This document shows positions 7,711-15,988 of a stretch of DNA of 26,843 nucleotides, in pieces. Source of the DNA: a virus. The notes under the pieces are model-generated. The model was given only the letters and a program-made list of their open reading frames with translations, was not told where the DNA came from and ran no database searches. The translations under genes were made by a program, and so were the position numbers. The stretch spans positions 1-26,843 of the IMG/VR virus record IMGVR_UViG_3300036719_005676; one strand, given 5' to 3'. How positions within the stretch are numbered: the stretch's first letter is position 1; every line of letters starts with the position of its first letter.

Positions 7711-10700
7711 TCAGGGTTGAATGAGGCCAGGGTCAATCTGAATGATTTGATTCTGGTCATTGACGATAATGCCAGGACCGTCTTGAAGCGTGGTATTTGT
7801 AAGCCCAGGGGGGAGGGGACAGGTGAGGTACTCGTCGGAAGCGATAACACGGATGTTGCAAGTGGTTCCGGAGAGTGGAGGCACAGCAAACGTAATCTCG
7901 AGCACCTTGGTAATCGAGTTGAGGCCAACCGTGTAAGCAAGACCAGCGAGGGGGTCGCCAGTTTGAGCAACTGGGATTTGCATGACACCTCCGAGGCTAA
8001 CGAACATGTTCTGTGCATTGACCTTGGTTGGATCCAGAGGAACTCCGTCGATGACGAGAGGGAATGTTGTTTGCGTATTATTGAATAAATCTGAGATGTC
8101 GTCGACAGATGAGACGAATACGGTGGAAATTCCGACGTTCCGATAACGGGATCCAGAAAGAATTCCACGCACATCCAACGTTGTGCCTTCTTGCGGAGCA
8201 CCAGCGATAAACGACAAAGTGCTCGCCCCGGAGGAGTAATTGACTGTGTAGGCGGCAGAGTTTTGATTGTTTCCGGAGGGATTTTGCTCCGTGCCGCCGA
8301 GGAACACAAACGAGTTAAGGTTGCTCAGAGTCGATTCACTCGGTGACACAGAGAAGGAAGTTTGACCGCCGTCAAATGCGGGAGAAAGAGAGAACGGAAT
8401 AACTTCCACGGTCTCTTCTTCGTCTTCGGTTGTAACGATACGAATATCGCAACTTGTGCCTTCCGGGGGCGGTTCCGAGAAAACGATTTGAGGGAAGGGC
8501 AATCCGGCTTGGGTGCCTTGAATGACGTAAGCCTCTTGGGGTTTTTGCACCACACCGCCAAGGAATACGAAAACACCGTAAGAAGAAAGTTGTCCGGTAG
8601 GAATAGGATATCCTCCACGCTCGAGGGGGAACGCAAAGATCGAACCATCAAACTGACCAGAAATGTCGTCCGCAGAGAATACCAGAACCGGATTTGGTTG
8701 CGGTGTGGGTTCCGGCGTGGTATAAACCTGCCGGTTTGCGGCGTTGGAGAGGGGGGACTCGGTAAGATAATATTGTCCGGTAAGGGCTTCGCGAATAGGC
8801 CCAAGGAAAACCAACTGACCTGAGTCATCAGCGCCCATCACTGTGAGGCGACCACCCCAAGACGTTGTGCTCAAATAGTCATAGGTAAGTTTCTTCGGAA
8901 TCTGATTAACTTGGTATTTTGGAAGACCTCGCGAGTAATCGAAGTAACCCACATATTGCCAAGTGTGAGTGTTTGCGATTATTGTTGAGGGATTGTTAAA
9001 CTCAACCGGCCAAGCGGTTGTTACGTTGGCATATCCGTTAATTGGGGACAGTGGGATCGAAGAATTCAAAAGAGTCCGGTCACCCGAATACTGAGGAGTC
9101 AAGTAAGGTGCAATACTTGAACGTGGATAACCCATCAGCTCGAAGAATCGGAACATTGTTGCTTTTGTAACCGCCCAGTTTGGGTCATAGACCGAAGGCT
9201 CGGGATATCCGCTTGAAACACACACTTTTACTGTGGTTCCCTTGGGCCAGCTTGCGGGCAAATTTCCCGAAGCATACCCAGGATAGTAGTTACGAATTGC
9301 TTGAACCACGTTGGAATTAACGGAGATTACGCGAACGTACTCGAGAGCGCCCAACGAAGGATTTGTTAGTTCCAGAATGCTTACTCCTTCTTTTGGCAGA
9401 ACAATCTGTTGAACTGATAGGAGTTCTAGCTGGAGTACGGCAGGACGACCAAAGGTTGGATTCGCAGCGTAAGGGGAGCTCATTACCACTGCACTTTGTG
9501 TAATAACCGAAGGTGAAACCAAAACAGTTGAATCTACACTTAAAGGCAAACGTTTGAAGATGATTCCCAAGTCCTGTGAGCTGTCATCCTCATCAATTTG
9601 ATACTGAGGGGCATACTCGACATAAGGGACAACTGCGCCACGCATGTAAGACAGAGCCGCACCCTCGTTTGTCGTAAGTTGTTCGTAGTAAGAATAATAG
9701 GGGTCGGGAACTGTTCCTTGCCAAGAACTTGTAACAAGTTCGTTTTGCTCCAAGACGCTTGAGATCACGAAGGGCGAATCGGCCTTGTCTGGTGAGACCT
9801 TCGTAGGACCGTTTAGGGGGTTAAACGTGGTGCTGTAGTAAAGGGCATTCCAAAGATTGTTCTCAACAGCGTAGTAGTTTTTATTAGCGTATGTCAGATA
9901 GAAACCCTGGGGAGAGTCAAAGGGAACTAAAGTGCTATCTAGATCGCTCGGGTTTGACGGCACCGACTGAACCCATGGAGTGCTCGCGTCCGTGAGCGAA
10001 GCATAGACCACGTAGTTGGTTGCCTGGTTGGCGTCAGAAACCTTATAGTTGAAGTTTGCGGAGTATGAATATTGTTCTGTTTCAACGGTATCCACAGTAA
10101 ATACCTGGGAGATTCCCCCATATTGACCCGGGTCAAACTGAAAGTTTCGTTTGATGGTATTCGAAAGCGTTTGCCCAGTTTGGTTAAGGCGTAGTACCGA
10201 TCCGAGTTGAGGAGCCTGAGATGTTGGATTTGTAGAACGGACATAGAACCCGTACGACTTTTCGGAGGGAGTCCGAGGATCAACGAATCGACGAATGTAG
10301 GGAATGTCGAGTGTTGTTGAGGCGCCGTTCGGAATGGTTGAATCTGAGACGCGAACACGAAGAATGGCTCCACCCTCGGCGTAAGGGTTTTGCAGAATGT
10401 CACCGCTTAAAATACATGTTGAAGTCCCGTCCGTAACAAAGAATGCACGATATGTGCAAACCGCATCGGCAACAAAAATAGCGGATCCCGGCTTTAGAGA
10501 GAACGGTAAGATTGAAGCTGGGTCAAAAGGACGACGGAGATAGATCAACTGAACACTCGGATCGCCCGGATCTGGACCCACAAAAACAACCTTACTACCT
10601 AAATAGAGAATGCGTTTTTGCTCGTCGGAAACAACCGAATTTTCCAAAAGTTCAAGGGGACGAACAATTCCCTCTTGCAAGAATCCCTTATTAACCAAAT

Positions 10701-12642
10701 TAGCGCCACCAAGTGTTCCGATACCGGCAAAGCCATCCGATTGGAAAGCAACAGAGCCAAAGTTAGTGGTCGCATTCGTTAGCGACAAGATAGCACCATA
10801 TCGGGCCCAACAAGCGATTGCTGCACCGATTGTGTAAGTGGATTGCGCTTGCATGTAGGAGTTGGCGCCACTAATTCGGAAGCCAAAATGACGGAAGTCA
10901 TTGTCGGGATCTGCGATACCAATACTCTTCGGAGATCCTCCGTCCGGAGTGTAGGTTAGTGTGGTGTAGTAATAACGAATATTTGGAATCGCCGCGTCAT
11001 TAAGGTTCTGAAGCTGAGCGTTGGTTGGGACAGAAGTTGGAGAGGGTAACCCGAGTTGTTGTTGAGTAAATTGAGTGAGTTGAGCCCAATTTTGATCCTG
11101 AGTGGAGTAAATCTGGTATGCTACAGGGTCTTTCTGCAACACAACGGCTGTAGAAGCATTGACAATAACCGATTTGAATCCGCTTACAACGTCTCCCTCA
11201 TAGTCTCCATTTGCCATTCCGTAGTCGGAACGATGATTCACCGTGTTTTGGTAAGGCGATGAATTATCTGTGCTGTTTGATGATACGTTGTTTGGGTAAT
11301 CGGAGGAAGCTGGGGCAACGATCTCGTACTCAGGTGCGGAAACCAGATTCGGATTGACTTGACCGCCAAAGAATGTGGGGAATGCTTTTTGAACTTTGGT
11401 ATAAAAAGTATTGAGTTGCTCAAGGGAAGAGTTTTTGAGAACGCTTAGACGGTGGTGGGAATAGGGAGAAAGCTCGTAAGACTCTCCATCTGGGGGAATG
11501 AAGTAAGGATAAATGTTACTTACTTGAAATTTTGCGTCAGCGATGTCTGAAGGAGAGAAATAAGATGAAGGAAGGTCTGAAGATATGATCGGTGCTTGGG
11601 AAGAGCTCCCCCAAGATCCCGTTGAGAGAACAAACTGATAAGCGGTTAAGGGATAAGCGTAGTAGGCGCCATTGCTGAAAGACGCTCCAGCTTGATCCGT
11701 TGGAAAACCGTACTCCACTTGAACAAAGTCATTAAACCCGAGTCCGTGAGGGCGATCAGTCTGAAATATGGCCCAGTTAGTATCTTCTTGGGATGACACT
11801 CGATCAACGATTCGAGTTTCAATTTTATCTAAGCCGGTGAAGTTGGAAACGTAAGTATTCCCCGACCACTTAAACACGGAGGATCTTGGTTGATTAGAAT
11901 AGACGGGACCGTTAGGCTCCTGCTGATAGTTTGAAGGGAAGGAGGGGTGAGTGTATTTGGGGACGTAAGTCGGGTGAATTTCACATTTCTTGAGGTCGAG
12001 TCCGATGATGGAAACACCTCTGGGGAGAATCAGTCCTCCAAACACCTCGGGGTTGAACTCAGCAAGTTTTGCCTGGGTGACTTCCTGGTAAGGGTCGTTG
12101 AAATTAACGGAGAAGTTGGTCAGGGTTGCACCAGGGGCATTGACTACACAATGGCGCCCAGGTGCCAACATGATAAGGTAGCGATTATTTCCGAGAGAAA
12201 GCCCGCTAAGAGAGTCTTGAATGATATATTTTGTAACTTCGATGATGGCCCGGTTAATGGTGACGAATGGCACTGTTTGCCCGTCGTTGGACAAAGAGTC
12301 AGTGGCATTCTCATATTCAGGGGCAACAAACACCGTCAGTCCATTTGTTCCGCCGAGGAACGGTGCTGCAACCTTTTGCCATTGCTGGCTCGATGTACCA
12401 ATGTTTAGGCCCTTCGTGTCAGTATCAACCCACAGCTCTCCGAGAGCAGGTGTCTGTGTGGGTGCCTGAGGGAGATAGGCGGTCGGACCCGCTTTTACTA
12501 CGCTGCCGTCATTAACTTCGAAGAAAATCCCAGGGTCATTCGAGTTAGTATTGAGACCGATCTCTCCTGCTTCAAGGTTTGCTCCTGTGGGCCTTTTGCC
12601 AAGAAGGCTGGAACGTTTGAAGATAATTTTTACGGCAGACAT
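7711..12642 (-). CDS. Very large virion structural protein (1643 residues), tail-fibre-like
   Basis: The N-terminal module (KRSSLLGKRPTGANL, LGELWVDT) is shared with the 166-residue protein downstream. Residues from about 95 (GGTNGLTVFVAPEYENATDS) to about 250 look like the start of a beta-helix or pectate-lyase-like fold (PFVTINRAI, LAPGRHCV, LPRGVSIIGLDL). This pattern is known from large structural proteins of marine T4-like cyanophages. The middle is long and without recognised motifs. The C-terminal 319 residues hold three repeats of about 100 residues, starting near 1325, 1416 and 1514, each with an F(V)xLGGxxQ(N/K/I)P core and a GTxxDIR or GTTCNIR end. No catalytic residues can be assigned. 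It is probably a long fibre or baseplate-associated adhesin. It is preceded by the single imperfect box (GGGTAAGA, 46 nt from the ATG) and lacks an SD. Confidence 0.88.
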   Translation of the reverse strand: MSAVKIIFKRSSLLGKRPTGANLEAGEIGLNTNSNDPGIFFEVNDGSVVKAGPTAYLPQAPTQTPALGELWVDTDTKGLNIGTSSQQWQKVAAPFLGGTNGLTVFVAPEYENATDSLSNDGQTVPFVTINRAIIEVTKYIIQDSLSGLSLGNNRYLIMLAPGRHCVVNAPGATLTNFSVNFNDPYQEVTQAKLAEFNPEVFGGLILPRGVSIIGLDLKKCEIHPTYVPKYTHPSFPSNYQQEPNGPVYSNQPRSSVFKWSGNTYVSNFTGLDKIETRIVDRVSSQEDTNWAIFQTDRPHGLGFNDFVQVEYGFPTDQAGASFSNGAYYAYPLTAYQFVLSTGSWGSSSQAPIISSDLPSSYFSPSDIADAKFQVSNIYPYFIPPDGESYELSPYSHHRLSVLKNSSLEQLNTFYTKVQKAFPTFFGGQVNPNLVSAPEYEIVAPASSDYPNNVSSNSTDNSSPYQNTVNHRSDYGMANGDYEGDVVSGFKSVIVNASTAVVLQKDPVAYQIYSTQDQNWAQLTQFTQQQLGLPSPTSVPTNAQLQNLNDAAIPNIRYYYTTLTYTPDGGSPKSIGIADPDNDFRHFGFRISGANSYMQAQSTYTIGAAIACWARYGAILSLTNATTNFGSVAFQSDGFAGIGTLGGANLVNKGFLQEGIVRPLELLENSVVSDEQKRILYLGSKVVFVGPDPGDPSVQLIYLRRPFDPASILPFSLKPGSAIFVADAVCTYRAFFVTDGTSTCILSGDILQNPYAEGGAILRVRVSDSTIPNGASTTLDIPYIRRFVDPRTPSEKSYGFYVRSTNPTSQAPQLGSVLRLNQTGQTLSNTIKRNFQFDPGQYGGISQVFTVDTVETEQYSYSANFNYKVSDANQATNYVVYASLTDASTPWVQSVPSNPSDLDSTLVPFDSPQGFYLTYANKNYYAVENNLWNALYYSTTFNPLNGPTKVSPDKADSPFVISSVLEQNELVTSSWQGTVPDPYYSYYEQLTTNEGAALSYMRGAVVPYVEYAPQYQIDEDDSSQDLGIIFKRLPLSVDSTVLVSPSVITQSAVVMSSPYAANPTFGRPAVLQLELLSVQQIVLPKEGVSILELTNPSLGALEYVRVISVNSNVVQAIRNYYPGYASGNLPASWPKGTTVKVCVSSGYPEPSVYDPNWAVTKATMFRFFELMGYPRSSIAPYLTPQYSGDRTLLNSSIPLSPINGYANVTTAWPVEFNNPSTIIANTHTWQYVGYFDYSRGLPKYQVNQIPKKLTYDYLSTTSWGGRLTVMGADDSGQLVFLGPIREALTGQYYLTESPLSNAANRQVYTTPEPTPQPNPVLVFSADDISGQFDGSIFAFPLERGGYPIPTGQLSSYGVFVFLGGVVQKPQEAYVIQGTQAGLPFPQIVFSEPPPEGTSCDIRIVTTEDEEETVEVIPFSLSPAFDGGQTSFSVSPSESTLSNLNSFVFLGGTEQNPSGNNQNSAAYTVNYSSGASTLSFIAGAPQEGTTLDVRGILSGSRYRNVGISTVFVSSVDDISDLFNNTQTTFPLVIDGVPLDPTKVNAQNMFVSLGGVMQIPVAQTGDPLAGLAYTVGLNSITKVLEITFAVPPLSGTTCNIRVIASDEYLTCPLPPGLTNTTLQDGPGIIVNDQNQIIQIDPGLIQP
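7834..8670 (-). repeat. Three C-terminal domain repeats in the 1643-residue protein
   Basis: Coding repeats at about 8670-8398, 8397-8104 and 8103-7834. Each follows the plan DDIS..F, a hydrophobic FPL strand, FLGG..Q.P, an AY.V strand, then a conserved Pro-rich turn with EGT and (C/L)(D/N)(I/V)R. The middle copy has LDVR in place of CDIR and lacks the DDIS opening. Borders are approximate. Confidence 0.75.
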
Positions 12643-12688
12643 GAGCTAAAGAGCGAGTAGTTCAGCGTGTAAAGACACGTTGCTACAC

Positions 12689-12696
12689 TCTTACCC
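12689..12696 (-). promoter_or_regulatory. Imperfect GGGTAAAA box before the 1643-residue gene
   Basis: Minus-strand GGGTAAGA, one mismatch from the consensus, 46 nt before the ATG at 12642. Its TAA is also the stop codon of the upstream gene. It is accepted mainly because of its position, and it may be weaker than the others. Confidence 0.4.
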
Positions 12697-13218
12697 TTGA
12701 CCTTCAAGGTAAGCCTTCATTGTCTCCTCAAGGGCGGCAATTTGAGCGCCGATATCTTCCATCTCAGAGTAAGACGACTCTTGCTCGTAAGTACGATTAT
12801 AGTCTTCCATTTGTTTTTGTCCGGCATTACCACCAGGAGCAGCAACTGCCATGCGAGCGTCTAAACGCTCTTTTTCTTTAATCATGTCTTGCATCTCTTG
12901 CATGCAGCGATGAAACTCTTGAAAGTTTCCACGCATACGGCAGATGCGGAGTTTGTCTTGTTGCTTGTCAATTTGCAGGTTTAGGGAATGCGCTTGCTTT
13001 TCCAGGTCCTCAAACTTGTCACCCTGCATTACGTTGGCGGGCAGCAACTCGTTGAAAGCATCACGGAGCTTTGAGGTGTGCTCTGGCTCCATTACGGTGC
13101 CTTTGGCATAGTCCGTCGGAGGATGCGAAAAGTCGTAGTCAACGATTTGATGACCGTGCTCTTTGTAAATTAAATAGGCAGCTTCAATCGCCTTGTGATC
13201 GATGGAATCTTTCCGCAT
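12691..13218 (-). CDS. Unknown coiled-coil protein
   Basis: 175 residues, not recognised. The central part (residues about 67-120) is rich in Lys, Glu, Gln and Leu with heptad-like spacing (DKFEDLEKQAHSLNLQIDKQ, then MQEMQDMIKEKERLDARM). The last 25 residues form another predicted helix (EMEDIGAQIAALEETMKAY), so the protein is probably helical and self-associating. There is no signal peptide or membrane segment. It lies between a cluster of small unknown genes and the giant structural gene and has its own GGGTAAAA box 28 nt before the ATG, which suggests a late virion or assembly role such as scaffold or chaperone. That is inference only. Confidence 0.8.
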   Translation of the reverse strand: MRKDSIDHKAIEAAYLIYKEHGHQIVDYDFSHPPTDYAKGTVMEPEHTSKLRDAFNELLPANVMQGDKFEDLEKQAHSLNLQIDKQQDKLRICRMRGNFQEFHRCMQEMQDMIKEKERLDARMAVAAPGGNAGQKQMEDYNRTYEQESSYSEMEDIGAQIAALEETMKAYLEGQG

Positions 13219-13246
13219 GACGCAGACGGAGACATTATATACAGGG

Positions 13247-13254
13247 TTTTACCC
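13247..13254 (-). promoter_or_regulatory. GGGTAAAA box, candidate late promoter of the coiled-coil gene
   Basis: Minus-strand AGGGTAAAACCCT, 28 nt before the ATG at 13218 and 3 nt after the upstream TGA. TATATAAT follows 5 nt downstream, similar to the element seen at the 489 and 15989 boxes. The box is self-complementary over 5 bp. Confidence 0.62.
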
Positions 13255-13257
13255 TCG

Positions 13258-13587
13258 TCACCATTTTGTACGATTAGCCCAGTACGCCGCACTCATTTTC
13301 CCCTTGGAAATATTTTTTGCGTGCCTGGCTTGGAAGCGCTTACGACGATTAGCATGTGCTTCGGATTCACCCTCTTTCTTTGGTGACCCCTTTACACCTC
13401 GCTGTCCAAACCGAATAATTTTTTCCTTCCCGTTAGCACACGCTTTCACGACATGGGATTTCCCCGTCAAGGAGTCACCCACAGCCTGTGCTTTTGGTTT
13501 GTTGCAAGGCATTTTGTCCTTGTCAATTCTTTCCGCATAAGCAAAAAAGAACTCATCAAGGATGTCATCCGGAAAAGATCCAAACAT
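13258..13587 (-). CDS. Small basic phage protein ending AYWANRTKW
   Basis: 109 residues. The C-terminal 70 residues match a small basic protein type I recall as widespread in phage structural regions: IIRFGQRGVKGSPKKEGES, then RRKRFQARHAKNISKGKMSA and an AYWANRTKW end. Its function is not established as far as I know. The basic charge and conserved RxxFxARH segment suggest contact with nucleic acid or an acidic partner. The residues before about 40 are less conserved in character. The ATG at 13587 starts 1 nt after the stop of a 44-residue ORF, so the two are probably translated together. No clear SD. Confidence 0.85.
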   Translation of the reverse strand: MFGSFPDDILDEFFFAYAERIDKDKMPCNKPKAQAVGDSLTGKSHVVKACANGKEKIIRFGQRGVKGSPKKEGESEAHANRRKRFQARHAKNISKGKMSAAYWANRTKW

Positions 13588-13588
13588 T

Positions 13589-13723
13589 TTACTTAGGGCG
13601 ATTTTGCTTTAAAAGTACTTTGCTCTGTTGCAGCTGTTCCTTAAGGATTTGCAATCCCTCCTTGTCAGACTCACGGGTGGGAGTCCGCTCAGAGTTCCAG
13701 CGATGGTGAAGTTCAGGATTCAT
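13589..13723 (-). CDS. 44-residue small protein in the coupled gene cluster
   Basis: This ORF starts at ATG 13723 and ends at TAA 13589-13591. It is supported by its junctions: the ATG overlaps the stop of the upstream gene as ATGA, a strong GGAGGAG SD lies about 4 nt before it, and the next gene begins 1 nt after its stop. The peptide begins MNPELHHRWNSERT, continues with a Lys/Glu/Gln/Leu helix and ends in a basic tail. It has no recognised family. It fills what would otherwise be an unexplained 132-base gap in a tightly packed cluster. Confidence 0.75.
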   Translation of the reverse strand: MNPELHHRWNSERTPTRESDKEGLQILKEQLQQSKVLLKQNRPK

Positions 13724-14292
13724 GTTTCTCCTCCGAATCGTAAGTAGTCTGCAACGCTAGCGATACCGACCCCGGCATTGGCAATTTTGGTTGCCACCCA
13801 GGGCTCAAAGTTATCATCGGGGTACATCATCCCGAGCATAATATCAATCTTCTCTCGCATCACTCGAAGTTGCGTAATAACCATGCGAGCATTTGGCTCG
13901 TCGGAATGAAACGCATCATGGAAATCTTCGGTTTCTGCATAGTTAGGTGCAGCAGCCATTGCCAGATGTCCATCTTTGGCGTTAGCTTTCTTGATCTCTT
14001 CCATACGGGGCATGCGAATCTTCTGCTCACCCATTTCAGGATTCTTTTGATCGCCGCCGCCCGGAATCGGTTCCTTCGGAAGATAATTCGGAGTCATTTC
14101 AGCGGTGGCAATGTCGCCTTCACCGTGTTCCGCATCTTTCTTTACAGGAACACAATTTGGGACTTTGCGCCCATTCTTGTTCTTCATTCCCACAGCTTGG
14201 TAGCCTTTCCAACAGGGGTCATCTTTCATCTTTTCGATGAAGTCCTCTGACCAACCAAGCCCTTTCAATCTATCAAAATCATAGTCAATCAT
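13720..14292 (-). CDS. Unknown protein with a DDPCWKGY...KVPNCVP motif
   Basis: 190 residues from ATG 14292. This start is preferred over GTG 14304 because it forms an ATGA overlap with the upstream stop and has GGAG 6 nt before it. Residues about 24-50 read DDPCWKGYQAVGMKNKNG and then RKVPNCVPV, a motif I recognise from many phage proteins near head and portal genes, with no assigned function. The middle is polar and probably disordered (Pro, Gly, Glu, Lys). The C-terminus (FEPWVATKIANAGVGIASVA then DYLRFGG) is a helical segment also common in such proteins. It may be a head-assembly or capsid-associated accessory protein, which is inference from family resemblance and location. Its 3' end overlaps the 44-residue gene. 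Confidence 0.85.
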   Translation of the reverse strand: MIDYDFDRLKGLGWSEDFIEKMKDDPCWKGYQAVGMKNKNGRKVPNCVPVKKDAEHGEGDIATAEMTPNYLPKEPIPGGGDQKNPEMGEQKIRMPRMEEIKKANAKDGHLAMAAAPNYAETEDFHDAFHSDEPNARMVITQLRVMREKIDIMLGMMYPDDNFEPWVATKIANAGVGIASVADYLRFGGET

Positions 14293-14609
14293 CGGTGTCT
14301 CCACTCACGTAGTGATGAAAGTTCGTCACGAATATCATCTAGTCGGCGATCAATTGAACTGTGCCAGGTTTCTTCTCCTCGAATATGCATCATTAACTCT
14401 TCTTTCGTCACATACTTTTCCGGAAGAGTGAGGCGAACATCCATCAAGGTTTTGTCCAGGCTTTCAACCTTTTCAGTCAGGCCCCGCATTACAGCGTTAC
14501 CTGAGTTCTGAATCTTCTCAAACTTTTTGGAATTTCGATCAAGAACCCACCCGAGGCCAGAGATAATGGTGGCAAAGGATGCGACTATGCCAAGAATGTC
14601 TAACCCCAT
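14289..14609 (-). CDS. Small membrane-anchored coiled-coil protein
   Basis: 106 residues from ATG 14609. An upstream in-frame start at 14684 lies inside the preceding gene. ATG 14609 sits 2 nt after that gene's stop and has GGAG 5 nt upstream. Residues 2-23 (GLDILGIVASFATIISGLGW) are a single hydrophobic segment. A Lys/Glu-rich region and a C-terminal helix (SSIDRRLDDIRDELSSLRE) with heptad pattern follow. Phage proteins of this shape are common and uncharacterised. A membrane-linked role in lysis or in virion entry is possible, but one membrane segment with a long coiled coil is not a typical holin. Its stop overlaps the next start as ATGA. Confidence 0.82.
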   Translation of the reverse strand: MGLDILGIVASFATIISGLGWVLDRNSKKFEKIQNSGNAVMRGLTEKVESLDKTLMDVRLTLPEKYVTKEELMMHIRGEETWHSSIDRRLDDIRDELSSLREWRHR

Positions 14610-14611
14610 GG

Positions 14612-15325
14612 CTACTCCGTTGGTAACCCCGATTCGCCTGCTGCCAAACGCTTTTTCACAGACTCCGGCAAACCAGATTCCCAACCGTGTTCTTTTGCGA
14701 TTGAAATAATCTTTCGCATTATTGCCCGGGGGTTGGCGGCACGGCCTACAGAAGACCAGGCAGCAGCGACATCAATGGGGCCGGCAATTGGGAACGACAT
14801 GTCGGGCCCTGCGAATGAACCTTTGACTTTTCCTTCCTTCAACGCTTTGCGCTTCTCGGTGCTCCACTCACGATACTCAATCTCGCGATGCTTCTTGTCG
14901 AGGCACGACGCGCAGTGGCCGCAAGAACACGACTCTTTAAACGCCCCCCCTGGTAAGGGCATGCTCAGGAGCTCGGAGTCCTGTGAATCGCCTTCGGAAA
15001 ACCCATACTCGCTTTTCTTCATCTCTTTGAACGAAGCCATGCGAGATTTCTTTCTATCGAAAATCTCTTTCATGGCATCTTTGCCATCTGAGTTTTCGTT
15101 GTAGTCCCGATTAACGAGGTTAGAGCGACGTTCTCGATGCTCGGCATTCATCTTGAGAATGTTCTCGTTGTGGTTTGACATCATTCCGTCGGGGCCGGGC
15201 CGCCATTTTTTCCCCGACTCGTTTTGTTTTTTCAGCTGCTCACCGCTGATGGCATTACTGGCGTTGATTCCCCCACCTGCTCCCGGGAGGGTTACGCCGC
15301 TAAAATCAAAGGAAGAACCGTACAT
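14612..15325 (-). CDS. Unknown protein with a Cys cluster and a SFPIAGP C-terminal domain
   Basis: 237 residues from ATG 15325, chosen because AGGAG lies 7 nt upstream; the longer start at 15343 has no SD. Residues 1-130 are polar and probably disordered. A CSCGHCASC cluster (near residue 138) could bind a metal ion. The last 70 residues (DMSFPIAGPIDVAAAWSSVG, then IMRKIISIAKEHGW) resemble a small domain often found in phage head proteins such as prohead-protease or scaffold-linked proteins, in which SFPI is followed by a helix with evenly spaced Arg/Lys and an AKxxG end. A head-assembly accessory role fits but is not proven. Its ATG lies 2 nt after the upstream TGA. Confidence 0.83.
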   Translation of the reverse strand: MYGSSFDFSGVTLPGAGGGINASNAISGEQLKKQNESGKKWRPGPDGMMSNHNENILKMNAEHRERRSNLVNRDYNENSDGKDAMKEIFDRKKSRMASFKEMKKSEYGFSEGDSQDSELLSMPLPGGAFKESCSCGHCASCLDKKHREIEYREWSTEKRKALKEGKVKGSFAGPDMSFPIAGPIDVAAAWSSVGRAANPRAIMRKIISIAKEHGWESGLPESVKKRLAAGESGLPTE

Positions 15326-15327
15326 GG

Positions 15328-15963
15328 TCAAGCTCCTGGCCATTGAATCGAGCGAACGTTGAGGCGCTGGTCAAGAACATCTGGAGTCTTTCCGGTCAGG
15401 TCCTTCACCTCTTGGAAAGTGATTGGCTCTACTTTGCCATTTTTAACAATTCCCAAAACATAGCGGCTGCCTTCCTCACGACCGAGATTCAGGTATTTGT
15501 GGATATGTGCCAAAGACTCGTCAACCTCTGGAGCGTTCACTCCGGGTTCTCCAGTTAGCCCGCATACGATAAAATTTTCCGGAAGTTTGGGCACCACTAC
15601 TTCCCACATACGCAGAAGTTGCCGTCCCGGTCGCATAGCTTTTGCGGTGTCAATTCCTTGGGCAATAGTAGTATTGTGAAGGTAAAATCGTTGACGATTC
15701 CCGTTCAGACAGAGTTTAGCGGAATACCCTTCACCCTCGGCAATAAAATGAACCTCCGGGCGAGAGGTTAAAATGACGTAAGTCTCTTCGGGTGCTTCTG
15801 GACGAAGGTAGTTTGCAAATACGGCAAGATCTTTAAGCTTCTCTTGGTAGGAGTCCGGATCTCCCGCATCTATGACTGCTTGAAGACGCTGATTGATCTC
15901 AACGGTTCGTATAGCTTGAAGATCATATTCCTTACGTTGATCTTCTGCAGATCGAAAAGTCAT
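15328..15963 (-). CDS. Unknown soluble protein, first gene of a six-gene cluster
   Basis: 211 residues from ATG 15963; a GTG two codons upstream is not needed. The sequence looks globular (VYVILTSRPEVHF-like strands near 65-80, then a long region with LLRMWEVVVPKLPENF near 118). The ending is NVRSIQWPGA. No signal peptide, membrane segment or recognised domain is seen. It is first in a series of genes with 1-4 base overlaps or gaps running to 13258, so it is probably made with them as a late protein. The GGGTAAAA box ends 25 nt before the ATG. No SD is visible (TTCTTCGTGGTT precedes the ATG). Confidence 0.82.
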   Translation of the reverse strand: MTFRSAEDQRKEYDLQAIRTVEINQRLQAVIDAGDPDSYQEKLKDLAVFANYLRPEAPEETYVILTSRPEVHFIAEGEGYSAKLCLNGNRQRFYLHNTTIAQGIDTAKAMRPGRQLLRMWEVVVPKLPENFIVCGLTGEPGVNAPEVDESLAHIHKYLNLGREEGSRYVLGIVKNGKVEPITFQEVKDLTGKTPDVLDQRLNVRSIQWPGA

Positions 15964-15988
15964 AACCACGAAGAACTTATATACCTGG

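Noticed and set aside
14290-14304. GTG 14304 as the start of the CWKGY-motif gene
   Set aside because: ATG 14292 forms an ATGA overlap with the upstream stop and has GGAG at proper spacing.
14607-14684. Start at 14684 for the membrane-anchored protein
   Set aside because: It lies well inside the preceding gene, and the extra residues do not look like protein of the same type. ATG 14609 has GGAG and follows the stop directly.
15323-15343. ATG 15343 as the start of the Cys-cluster protein
   Set aside because: It has no SD. ATG 15325 has AGGAG 7 nt upstream and follows the preceding stop by 2 nt.
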